The notes under the pieces are model-generated. The model did no database searches and was not told the origin of the DNA. It saw nothing but the letters and a program-made list of their open reading frames with translations. A stretch of DNA of 38,052 nt from Cytophagales bacterium (GTDB taxonomy: Bacteria > Bacteroidota > Bacteroidia > Cytophagales > Spirosomataceae), in NCBI GenBank assembly GCA_013298025.1, contig JAAFJE010000004.1, positions 242,528 to 280,579 of the forward strand, read 5' to 3'. Positions within the stretch are counted from its first letter, which is position 1; each line of letters begins with the position of its first letter. The position numbers and the translations under genes were made by a program. Positions 16,148 to 23,103 of this stretch are shown here, piece after piece.

Positions 16148-16984
16148 TCAAAAACGCCACTGTGCCGTTACGCCTCCAAAGGCAGGTGCATACATGGGTT
16201 GAAGGCTGATGCGTTTGTGTTGCTGTAGGCGTTTATGCCATGCTGGTACAAGTATCCCCGAAATAGCACCTATAGCAAAGCCTGTCAATACGTCTGTTTT
16301 AAAATGCTTGCCTGCTTCTGTTCGATAATAGCCCACCAAGGCAGGAGGAATAGCCGCCAACGAAAAAATACCTATTCGTTTCCAACCTTTGATGTGATGA
16401 TAGTCGGTATAAACTTTGGCTAAGAAAAAAGTAGCTGTGGTACTAAACGACACGTGTCCGCTAAAAAAAGAATTGCTTTTGGCATCGCCTGTGCGTTCTT
16501 CAATACTCAAGGCGGTATTGTAGGTAAGCGGTCTTGGTCTTCTGATTGAATAGGCTGCTCCAAAATAAAGGGCATTGTCAACGGCGTGCGTCATCATATA
16601 CATACTCAACAAATCGAGCCAATCTTTCCGAATGTTTTTATCGGCCATCAGTAACAATGGACTAGCAATGGAAAGATTCAAAAACAAATCGGAGTTTTTT
16701 TGTGCCTGGGCAAAATTGGCAGGATTATAAAAAGCAATGGGGCGGTCGAAGCTGTTAAGGTCGTTGGGATTCAAGGCTAAAACGGCTTCTTTGTCCATAT
16801 TGGCTACTCTATCGAGCTGTCGAAATCCAAAAAATGATACCACTGTAAGCCCAACGCCAGCCGTAAGTTCATAGCGTGGTTTGACGGCATATATTGGTGT
16901 GTGAACTAGGCTATCGGATTGGCTATAGCATTGGTAGGTAGCTAAACAAACCCATAATGTGATAAAAAAGCGTGTACTTGGCAT
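16148..16984 (-). CDS. PAP2 superfamily phosphatase
   Basis: 278 aa from the ATG at 16984, with a signal-like N-terminus MPSTRFFITLWVCLATYQ. The longer opening to 17086 adds an unlikely polar leader. The three PAP2 motifs are present: the KxxxxxxRP-like SIRRPRPLTYN, the SGH motif in SNSFFSGHVSFS, and the third motif YYRTEAGKHFKTDVLTGF, whose R and H are the catalytic pair. The helical cage of hydrophobic segments (IGIFSLAAIPPALVGYY, FAIGAISGILVPAW) fits a membrane or periplasmic lipid phosphatase such as a phosphatidate or undecaprenyl-pyrophosphate phosphatase. The substrate is not determined by context. Confidence 0.88.
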   Translation of the reverse strand: MPSTRFFITLWVCLATYQCYSQSDSLVHTPIYAVKPRYELTAGVGLTVVSFFGFRQLDRVANMDKEAVLALNPNDLNSFDRPIAFYNPANFAQAQKNSDLFLNLSIASPLLLMADKNIRKDWLDLLSMYMMTHAVDNALYFGAAYSIRRPRPLTYNTALSIEERTGDAKSNSFFSGHVSFSTTATFFLAKVYTDYHHIKGWKRIGIFSLAAIPPALVGYYRTEAGKHFKTDVLTGFAIGAISGILVPAWHKRLQQHKRISLQPMYAPAFGGVTAQWRF

Positions 16985-17289
16985 AAGCATGAGTGCTGAA
17001 TTGTAGGATTGAATGATAAAGTTTTGTGATATGTACCAACCAAATGATGCTGTATGATTGCGTATGATGACTGTTCTTTCCATCATTTATCTTACAGGCT
17101 AAACAGTTTTAGCCTTTTGATTGGTTCATTTCTACAAAAAACTTTATGCTTTACTTGGCATGGATAGATATATTGAATACTTTTTTTATGTAAAATATTT
17201 TTATTATGTATAAAAAATATAGATTTTTAACTTTTTTATCTATATTTTTACATAAAAATAAATAGAAGTTAGCACAACGCAATACTAAC
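16985..17289. other. Divergent promoter region with AT-rich inverted repeats
   Basis: About 300 bp between the PAP2 gene and the small gene at 17290. The part 17183-17259 carries nested inverted repeats, listed separately. No gene is supported; the upstream extension of the PAP2 frame lies here. Confidence 0.5.
17183..17259. repeat. Nested AT-rich inverted repeats upstream of the small gene at 17290
   Basis: AAAAATATAGAT (17213-17224) pairs with ATCTATATTTTT (17238-17249), and TTTTTATGTAAAA (17183-17195) pairs with TTTTACATAAAAA (17246-17258). The right arm can therefore pair with two different left arms. It sits 31 bp before the start at 17290 and may be an operator or an alternative RNA structure. 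Confidence 0.5.
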
Positions 17290-17517
17290 ATGGCAACTTC
17301 CTTCAATCAAATTGAGATATTTCGGACAACGGTAGATTGTCCGAAAACGGCTTATTGCCTTGTACTGCGTTTGCAAGAAGCCTTTCCAGATGCAAAATGT
17401 AATTTTGATTTAGACGACTGCGACCGTATTCTCAGGGTCGATAGCCCTGTCGTTATCGTCGAGGCAATTGCCCAACAAATGCAAGCTTGGGGCTATCGCT
17501 GTGAATGGATAGCCTAA
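17290..17517 (+). CDS. Small protein with HMA/ferredoxin-fold-like pattern (75 aa)
   Basis: Not confidently recognised. The beta-alpha-beta-beta-alpha-beta pattern (IEIFRTTV, CLVLRLQEAFP, AKCNFDL, RILRVDS, IVEAIAQQMQAWGY, RCEWIA) resembles small heavy-metal-associated domains. The canonical CxxC metal site is absent; instead there are Cys residues at VDC-PKTAYC, AKC, DDC and RC. It is a cytoplasmic single-domain protein with no signal. It is convergent with the lipoprotein gene at 17519 (1 bp between stops). A metal or cofactor role is only a suggestion. Confidence 0.65.
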   Translation: MATSFNQIEIFRTTVDCPKTAYCLVLRLQEAFPDAKCNFDLDDCDRILRVDSPVVIVEAIAQQMQAWGYRCEWIA

Positions 17518-17518
17518 A

Positions 17519-18298
17519 CTATTTTACGCCCTTCGATTGATTGGGTAACGTTACTACAAAGCCAAACCCTACCGTTGTTTTGTTGAAAGCAAGACTCGGA
17601 TTCGATAGATTGTTCGTCCATTGCCATTGTAATTGAAACTTGATGTTATCCCAACCTGCTCTCATGGTGAGGGCTGGTTCAAATAGCAAAGAGGTATTGT
17701 TTTGTGCAATTTGCCCTACTTCATGGAAATTGCTATTGGTGGTAGCAATGTTGTTGGTTACTTTATCAAAGCTGATATAACTCAATCGCCCAGAAACGGC
17801 TATGTCAACATTTCCCCAACTGTAGCCCAGCGATGGCTGTACAAAAAACTTGTTGAAATGCAATTCGGACGTACCTTCATATTTTGCGGTATCGTTGGTA
17901 AACACAAAAGGAATCGTCCAGTATTCATGTTTTTGCGTACCTGTGCCTATGCCAGCATACACTTCAAAAATATACTTATCATAAATAGATGAAAAATGCC
18001 CTACCGACCCTTCTAGGTAATGTGCTTGAGCCGCATTTTTGTTTTTGTGATTTTCTTTCACATACATAAAATTAGTGGCAACAGCCAAGTGATTGCCTAC
18101 GGCGTAGGCAGCTTGGGCTTCGACGCTACTGCCTTCCGAATGCGTGCCTACGCCTGCACTGGCGATAAAATCTTTTTTTTTTTTGAATAAAGAAATGGTC
18201 TGCTGATTGGATGCGTAGTAATAATGACTGCAACCGCAACACAAGAAAAGCATAGCCAAAAAACTTGCTTGATTTAGAAGGGAAATTCGTGACTTCAT
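17519..18298 (-). CDS. Lipoprotein with beta-barrel-like pattern, paralogue of the upstream gene
   Basis: 259 aa. A lipoprotein signal ends in a lipobox (FLCCGC), and the mature protein begins CSHYYYASNQQTISLFKKK. The rest alternates Gly/aromatic-rich strands with tight turns (FIASAGVGTHSEG, GNHLAVATNFMYV, YIFEVYAGIGTG, NKFFVQPSLGYSWG, LLFEPALTMRAGW, FGFVVTLPN), as expected of a small outer-membrane beta-barrel. It is alignable end to end with the next gene (LFKKKKDF/LFQEKNEF, AVGNHLAV/SFSNHLAV, FVQPSLGY/YIQPTLGI, FEPALTMRAGW/LEPAFTIRVGW). It lies 63 bp downstream of that gene, probably in one unit. Function unknown. Confidence 0.75.
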   Translation of the reverse strand: MKSRISLLNQASFLAMLFLCCGCSHYYYASNQQTISLFKKKKDFIASAGVGTHSEGSSVEAQAAYAVGNHLAVATNFMYVKENHKNKNAAQAHYLEGSVGHFSSIYDKYIFEVYAGIGTGTQKHEYWTIPFVFTNDTAKYEGTSELHFNKFFVQPSLGYSWGNVDIAVSGRLSYISFDKVTNNIATTNSNFHEVGQIAQNNTSLLFEPALTMRAGWDNIKFQLQWQWTNNLSNPSLAFNKTTVGFGFVVTLPNQSKGVK

Positions 18299-18361
18299 AA
18301 GAAAATAAATTAGAACTAATGGAATTGAATGTGAGTAATAAAATATGTTAATGCTTGATAA

Positions 18362-19177
18362 TCAGTCATATTCTCTGTTGTATGGGTATTGTAGAAAACC
18401 TTTTCCCAAATGAAATGATAGCCCCCAACCTACAGAAAAGCTATCAAATCCTAATGAATCATGAGCGTCACGATGCGAGAGATTCTCGGAGCTTTGAAAT
18501 TGAAGTTGGAATTTTACCTGTTTCCAACCCACACGGATGGTAAATGCTGGCTCTAATACCAGAGAGAAAGGAGCATTGCCTAAAGCTTTCAATTTGTCGT
18601 ATTCGATTTGGTTGATGTCACTAGCACTAAAATTATGGGTAATTCGGGTAAAATTAACAGCCGATAGCCGCATAGAGTAAGCAAACTCTACGCCATGTTT
18701 CTTGATTCCTAGCGTAGGTTGAATATAAATTTTACTAAAGCTCAAATCGGCGTTGGCAACCCTTACGTTGGAGGGTATTTTATCTATATAAGTATGGGAT
18801 TGTTCGTTTACGCCAAACCCTCCAAAAATTTCAAATACGCCTCTTCTACGAGCCCCTATCGCCGTGAAATACCCCAAGCCTCCGCCTATATAATGTCCAC
18901 TACTAAAGCCCGACGAATCGCTGTCCAACGCATTACTTACGTGCATATACTGGGCTTCTACAGCCAAATGATTACTGAAAGAATAAGCAGCTTGCAACTC
19001 TTTTGAAGAAGAATTAGTTTGACCAGCTAAAATGGCGTTCCCATGAAATTCATTTTTTTCTTGAAATAAAGGAACTTGCTGGGTGGTAGGAACATAATAA
19101 TAGTGATGACAACTACAACACCACACAAGCATGATGCAAAGGATTGCTTGGTTGAAAAAGGGCATTTTACATTTCAT
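18362..19177 (-). CDS. Lipoprotein with beta-barrel-like pattern, first of a tandem pair
   Basis: 271 aa from the ATG at 19177 (MKCKMPFFNQAILCIMLVW); a longer TTG opening is rejected because it adds residues before the signal. The lipobox gives a mature start CHHYYYVPTTQQVPLFQEK, closely like its paralogue's CSHYYY. The body again shows alternating strands with Gly-rich turns (HYIGGGLGYFTAI, GVFEIFGGFG, IYIQPTLGI, SLVLEPAFTIRVGWKQVKFQLQF, FSVGWGLSFHLGKGF). The pair looks like an old tandem duplication with strong sequence divergence. I know no named family for it. Confidence 0.75.
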   Translation of the reverse strand: MKCKMPFFNQAILCIMLVWCCSCHHYYYVPTTQQVPLFQEKNEFHGNAILAGQTNSSSKELQAAYSFSNHLAVEAQYMHVSNALDSDSSGFSSGHYIGGGLGYFTAIGARRRGVFEIFGGFGVNEQSHTYIDKIPSNVRVANADLSFSKIYIQPTLGIKKHGVEFAYSMRLSAVNFTRITHNFSASDINQIEYDKLKALGNAPFSLVLEPAFTIRVGWKQVKFQLQFQSSENLSHRDAHDSLGFDSFSVGWGLSFHLGKGFLQYPYNREYD

Positions 19178-19477
19178 ATAACACAATTTAGAACTATACT
19201 TTATGGGTTGGTTCAAAGAGATATTTAATTTAAACAATAATCTTTTTTCGATTATATTTATTTTTCTGCATTGATATTCACATCAAGCAAGATGTTGAAA
19301 ACATTCTAAAGATATGTTTTTTCTCTAAGACAAACTATTTTTGAATAAAATTTTTATGTGATTTTTTTGTAAAAAAATAAGAATGAATGATTTTGTAAAA
19401 AAAATCCCTATCCAACGCTGGTTTCTTTTAGAAAGGGCATCTAAAGGATACAATCGCAGCAAAGCCTCTAATTGATT

Positions 19478-20062
19478 ATGCAGGAAAAAACCTTGATAGA
19501 CAAACTCAAGCAAGCAGACCAACAAGCCTTTCGGTATTTGGTAGAGCAATACCAAGATAAGGTGTTCAATACTTGTGTGGGCTTTGTCAGAAACTTTACC
19601 GATGCCGAAGACCTTACGCAAGAGGTGTTTGTAAAGGTGTATCAAACCATGGCAAGCTTTAGAGAAGAGGCAAGCATAAGCACGTTTGTGTATCGGATTG
19701 CCGTAAATGAATGCCTGGCTTTTTTGCGTAAACAAAAGCGACAAAAACGCTTGGGAGCGTGGTTGTCGTGGCTCAAAGGCGACGATACCGAAACAATGGT
19801 GCAGCAAGTGCCCGACTTTGTACACCCAGGCGTAATACTTGAAAACCAAGAACGAGCCGCCTTGTTGTTGGCAAAAATGCAAGAATTACCCGAACGGCAA
19901 CGAGTGGCATTTACGCTACACAAGTTGGAAGGGATGAGCCATCAAGAAATTGCAGCCATTATGCAAATTAGCGTATCTGCTGTAGAGTCGCTGATGACCC
20001 GTGCCAAACAACAATTACAACAAAAACTTCAAGCGTACTATAGTCTGTTTATTGAATCATAA
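19478..20062 (+). CDS. ECF-type RNA polymerase sigma factor
   Basis: 194 aa from the ATG at 19478. Region 2 is complete: FRYLVEQYQDKVFNTCVGFV and the DAEDLTQEVFVKVY signature, then FREEASISTFVYRIAVNECLAFLRK. Region 4 is the helix-turn-helix LPERQRVAFTLHKLEGMSHQEIAAIMQISVSAVESLMTRA, split by a linker of ~50 residues. It redirects RNA polymerase to a small regulon. It leads a co-directional run of a single-TM protein, a Spy/CnrX-like sensor, YHYH and MORN lipoproteins and SCO, with a hairpin at 20066-20093 after it. The single-TM product is the natural anti-sigma candidate, so the sigma is probably held at the membrane until an envelope signal arrives. Confidence 0.95.
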   Translation: MQEKTLIDKLKQADQQAFRYLVEQYQDKVFNTCVGFVRNFTDAEDLTQEVFVKVYQTMASFREEASISTFVYRIAVNECLAFLRKQKRQKRLGAWLSWLKGDDTETMVQQVPDFVHPGVILENQERAALLLAKMQELPERQRVAFTLHKLEGMSHQEIAAIMQISVSAVESLMTRAKQQLQQKLQAYYSLFIES

Positions 20063-20065
20063 TAG

Positions 20066-20093
20066 GGTAGGAGGCCGTCAAAGGCTTCTTACC
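20066..20093 (+). terminator. Hairpin with short U tract after the sigma gene (possible attenuator)
   Basis: GGTAGGAGGCC pairs with GGCTTCTTACC through 11 bp with two G-U pairs and a 6-nt loop, followed by TTTT. It starts 4 bp after the sigma stop codon. The weak stem and short U tract suggest partial termination, which would set sigma above its downstream partners. Confidence 0.5.
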
Positions 20094-20200
20094 TTTTACA
20101 AGTGTGAATTGTCAATTAGTGAGTTATAATTTTGATTTTCAGTAATTTATATATTTGATTAGTTTGGAAATCATTGCAGTCGCTCAACAACGTAATTGTT

Positions 20201-20497
20201 ATGAAAAATATAGAAGAAGAAATTCAAAAAACCTTGCATAGCCTCGATGGATTGGAAAGAGCCAAGGCAAATCCATTTCTATATGCTAAAATAAGGCATC
20301 GACTCGCAGAGGCACAAACGCCGCTGGGAATACGTTTGCCTGTGTCGTTGCAACTGGGTATGCTTACGCTCGTGCTTGTGCTTAATTTTTGGACAATCGC
20401 AAGCAATTGGCAAAAATCTCAATCATCCGCCAATAATGCTACAACATTTGCCGAAAGTATGGGACTCACTTTAACAGATAATTCTTTTTATCCATGA
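20201..20497 (+). CDS. Small single-TM protein, candidate anti-sigma factor (98 aa)
   Basis: From the ATG at 20201 the product starts MKNIEEEIQKTLHSLDGLER, a charged cytoplasmic helical segment of about 45 residues. One transmembrane helix follows (about 53-68, LGMLTLVLVLNFWTIA) and then a short periplasmic tail. It has no recognisable zinc-type anti-sigma motif. It follows the ECF sigma gene and overlaps the next start by 4 bp (ATGA at 20494-20497), so the two proteins are translationally coupled. By position and topology it is the likely sigma tether, analogous to CnrY-type proteins; sequence alone does not prove this. Confidence 0.75.
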   Translation: MKNIEEEIQKTLHSLDGLERAKANPFLYAKIRHRLAEAQTPLGIRLPVSLQLGMLTLVLVLNFWTIASNWQKSQSSANNATTFAESMGLTLTDNSFYP

Positions 20498-20967
20498 AAA
20501 AAACATATTATTGGGTAGTAGGGGTATTAGTCGCCCTCAACTTAGCCTTGCTCTTGGTCGTTTGGCAAGGGCATAAACATCTGCCACCTCCACACAAAGG
20601 AGGAATGGCCGCCAAGCAATTTTTGATAGAAGAACTTTCGCTTTCTTCCGAACAACAATTGGCCTACGAAAAGCTTATTCGGGTGCATCAAGAACAATTG
20701 CACGAGATTAGAGAACAAACGCATGAGCTAAAAAAACAATTGTTTGGCAATATGTCTGCCATCGACTCGCTCGAAGAAAATCGGTTGGAACGTGCCATTG
20801 CAGACTTGCAAATACAGCAAGATAAAATTACCCTAGCCCATTTTCGTACCGTTCGGAATACGGTTTGTACGCCCGCACAACAAAAAAAGTTCGACCAATT
20901 ATTACTAGCGTTAGTAGAACGCATTGGCAGACCTATCGACAATATGCCTCCGCCTAGAAAACCATAA
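20494..20967 (+). CDS. Membrane-anchored Spy/CnrX-like periplasmic sensor
   Basis: 157 aa. An N-terminal anchor (MKKTYYWVVGVLVALNLALLLVVW) is followed by a His/Pro-rich linker (GHKHLPPPHKGG) that could bind metal. A helical domain carries LTxxQ-like motifs: ELSLSSEQQLAYEKLI, the long helices HEIREQTHELKKQL and LERAIADLQIQQDKI, and VCTPAQQKKFDQLL. This matches the heavy-metal-resistance/Spy/ZraP/CnrX group, with CnrX being the sensor of a CnrYXH sigma/anti-sigma system. Its 4-bp overlap with the single-TM gene supports a sensor/anti-sigma pair. Met and His content near the ends (NMPPPRKP) is compatible with copper or nickel sensing. Confidence 0.85.
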   Translation: MKKTYYWVVGVLVALNLALLLVVWQGHKHLPPPHKGGMAAKQFLIEELSLSSEQQLAYEKLIRVHQEQLHEIREQTHELKKQLFGNMSAIDSLEENRLERAIADLQIQQDKITLAHFRTVRNTVCTPAQQKKFDQLLLALVERIGRPIDNMPPPRKP

Positions 20968-21033
20968 GTATTTATTAAACAGATGATTGAAAGTTTTTTA
21001 CAAAACATAAACCATTTAATTTTATCCAAATTC

Positions 21034-21780
21034 ATGCTAAAAAAACTCTTGGTTGGAGCTATGTGCTTCCTTGCCTTTTCATGTAAAAAAACAGACTCAA
21101 CGACGGTAACGCCTAGTAGCAATAATCCTATTTTTGATATTTCTGTCTTGCAAAATAAGTTTTCGAGCAATGTTACAGTAAGCATTGACGGCGATTATTT
21201 GGTTATCAAAAGCAATGGTATTCCCGACCACAAAAGCCCTTATTTTGCCTCAACGGATAGCCGTTATGAAGCCTATAATGGAACAAATACGAATTTTTCA
21301 CTCAACCCGAATCGCATCAGCGAGCAGAGCTATGTGTTTAAAATACCGCTCAAACCTACAAAGGCAAGTACCAGTGCTGCTACGCCACTTGGGCCTATTG
21401 GCGTATCGCTGAATGGCGTACCCTTTTTTAATCAATATGCTGCCAACTACCAACCGCTTACCAATGAAATTAATACGCTCGACCAATACCTTGGGCATCC
21501 ACAACAAACAGGGCAATACCATTATCATATAGAACCTACCTATTTGACGGGCAAATATGGTAAATCGGTATTTTTAGGAGTCTTGCTTGACGGCTTTCCA
21601 GTGTATGGGCCTATCGAAAATGGAAAAGCCGTGACCAATGCCGATTTAGACAACCTACACGGACACAGCCACGCCACAACTGAATTTCCTAACGGCATTT
21701 ATCACTACCATATCACCGAAACCGACCCTTATCTCAATGGTGCAGGCTTTTATGGCACAGCAGGCACGCTTTCGAGATAA
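21034..21780 (+). CDS. YHYH-domain lipoprotein
   Basis: 248 aa from the ATG at 21034, which begins a lipoprotein signal MLKKLLVGAMCFLAFS with lipidated Cys in SCKKTD; the in-frame ATG at 20983 adds an unlikely leader. The domain carries the name-giving tetrapeptide twice (GQYHYHIEPTYL and GIYHYHITETDP), each in the family's usual setting (LGHPQQ..., LHGHSHATTEFPNG). LGPIGVSLNGVPFFNQY and LLDGFPVYGP are also typical YHYH segments. The His clusters suggest metal binding. It is 66 bp after the Spy-like gene and probably in the same operon; it would sit in the outer membrane or facing the periplasm. Confidence 0.9.
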   Translation: MLKKLLVGAMCFLAFSCKKTDSTTVTPSSNNPIFDISVLQNKFSSNVTVSIDGDYLVIKSNGIPDHKSPYFASTDSRYEAYNGTNTNFSLNPNRISEQSYVFKIPLKPTKASTSAATPLGPIGVSLNGVPFFNQYAANYQPLTNEINTLDQYLGHPQQTGQYHYHIEPTYLTGKYGKSVFLGVLLDGFPVYGPIENGKAVTNADLDNLHGHSHATTEFPNGIYHYHITETDPYLNGAGFYGTAGTLSR

Positions 21781-21831
21781 ATTTCTTATGCTTGTATAAA
21801 CCTTTTCAAACGTACTTCCCTGCTACTCGAT

Positions 21832-22386
21832 ATGAAAATATACGCATGGCTTTTGATTTTACTTGTAGCCTGTACTGCACAGCCAACCACAGTGGTGTGG
21901 AATGAAAAAGATTTTGTTTGGCAACACGATACCCTGTATTATCATACACAACTTTTTTCGGGCGTTGTAAATACCTACAACGCCCAACAGCAACGCATCG
22001 AACAAGGAACTTTTGAAAACGGCTTACGGCATGGGTTCATACAACGATGGTATGCCAATGGGCAATTGGCAGAAAAACGCTTTTACCAGTCTAACGAAAA
22101 AGAAGGACAGCACCAAGCTTGGTGGGAAAATGGGCAACAAAAATTTGATTATACCTTCGATAACGGTACGCCTATTGGCACACATAAAGAATGGTATGCC
22201 AATGGGCAATTGTTCAGTTTGAGTACCTACAACGCCCAAGGACAACCCGAAGGTTTGCAACAAATGTGGTTTGAAAACGGAAAAATTAGAGCCAACTACG
22301 AAATCAGAGCAGGCAGGCGTTTTGGTTTATTGGGGGCAAAAGGCTGTATGGGAGGAAACGAAACACAAATCACAGCCATTCGATGA
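21832..22386 (+). CDS. MORN_2-repeat lipoprotein (YwqK-type)
   Basis: 184 aa. The signal ends in the lipobox LLVAC-T. The body is a string of MORN_2-type repeats with the YANGQL/WWENGQ/WFENGK motif (about residues 71, 95, 119 and 143), preceded by FSGVVNTYNAQQ. Two repeats share an identical 21-bp stretch at 22048-22068 and 22192-22212, evidence of internal duplication. Databases name such proteins YwqK-family antitoxins, but nothing here suggests a toxin pair. It overlaps scoI-like SCO by 4 bp (ATGA at 22383) and lies 51 bp after the YHYH gene, so it is likely co-expressed. It may serve as a surface or periplasmic scaffold. Confidence 0.87.
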   Translation: MKIYAWLLILLVACTAQPTTVVWNEKDFVWQHDTLYYHTQLFSGVVNTYNAQQQRIEQGTFENGLRHGFIQRWYANGQLAEKRFYQSNEKEGQHQAWWENGQQKFDYTFDNGTPIGTHKEWYANGQLFSLSTYNAQGQPEGLQQMWFENGKIRANYEIRAGRRFGLLGAKGCMGGNETQITAIR

Positions 22387-23006
22387 AATACGTAGCATTC
22401 ATATTAGTCACATTGTGGAGCATTGGGGGGTGTCAAACGTCTTCGCAAAAAATTCCTTTTTACGACACACCCGATTTTACGCCCCATTGGCGTGCCGATA
22501 GCATTCGGCACCGCATTGCACCTTTCAGCTTTCAAAGCCAAGAGGCAAAAGCATTTGGTACAAAGCAATTGGCAGGAAAAATTCATGTAGCCAATTTCTT
22601 TTTTACCATTTGTCCAAGTTTATGCCCTAAACTCATGGAAAATATGCAACTGGTGGCCAAGGCTTTTGCCCATGATACCACGCTAAAGCTTGTGTCATTT
22701 AGTGTTATGCCACTCAAAGATAGCGTAAGCGTATTGAAGCGTTATGCCCAAGTGCATCACATAAACGCTTCGCAATGGCATTTGCTTACGGGCGATAAAA
22801 AACAGATTTATACCTTGGCACGCCAATCATATTTTGCGGATGAAAACTTGGGCGTGCAGCAAAATGAAAATGCGTTTTTACATACCGAAAACTTTATACT
22901 GGTCGATGCCCAACAGCGTATCAGAGGAATTTACAACGGTACATTGCCCAGCGATATAACGCATCTGATAGAAGACATTCGGCTGTTGGAGGAGGAAATG
23001 CAATAA
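22383..23006 (+). CDS. SCO1/SenC-family copper chaperone (lipoprotein)
   Basis: 207 aa with a lipoprotein signal (MKYVAFILVTLWSIGGC). The thioredoxin-like SCO fold is shown by KIHVANFFFTICPSLCPKLM, with the copper-binding CPxxCP-type C-x3-C pair. KLVSFSVMPLKDSVSVLKRYA follows, then WHLLTGDKKQIY, and the distal copper-ligand His in AFLHTENFILVD. SCO proteins carry Cu to cytochrome oxidase CuA or act in periplasmic thiol/copper homeostasis. Its place at the end of the sigma/sensor/YHYH/MORN run is the strongest clue that the operon handles copper. The ATG overlaps the MORN stop (ATGA), so translation is coupled. Confidence 0.92.
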   Translation: MKYVAFILVTLWSIGGCQTSSQKIPFYDTPDFTPHWRADSIRHRIAPFSFQSQEAKAFGTKQLAGKIHVANFFFTICPSLCPKLMENMQLVAKAFAHDTTLKLVSFSVMPLKDSVSVLKRYAQVHHINASQWHLLTGDKKQIYTLARQSYFADENLGVQQNENAFLHTENFILVDAQQRIRGIYNGTLPSDITHLIEDIRLLEEEMQ

Positions 23007-23019
23007 AAATAAAAACGGT

Positions 23020-23092
23020 ACTGTACGAAAGTTTTAGTGTTAAAACATTTGATAAAACCGACATCAATTATTTTCGCTATCCTTCGTACAGT
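23020..23092. repeat. Wide inverted repeat between convergent genes
   Basis: ACTGTACGAA (23020-23029) and TTCGTACAGT (23083-23092) are exact complements 53 nt apart. A small GTTTTA/TAAAAC hairpin (23031-23046) lies inside. It may terminate the sigma-SCO operon or the convergent dehydrogenase unit, but it lacks an obvious U run. Confidence 0.5.
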
Positions 23093-23103
23093 CCTTATAT
23101 CAT

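Noticed and set aside
19325..19882. 185-codon minus-strand frame
   Set aside because: Antisense shadow of the clear ECF sigma gene.
20688..21185. 165-codon minus-strand frame
   Set aside because: Antisense to the Spy-like and YHYH genes, with no recognisable features.
21832..22386. Toxin-antitoxin system based on the YwqK-family name
   Set aside because: The match is only to MORN repeats in a lipoprotein; no toxin gene is adjacent.
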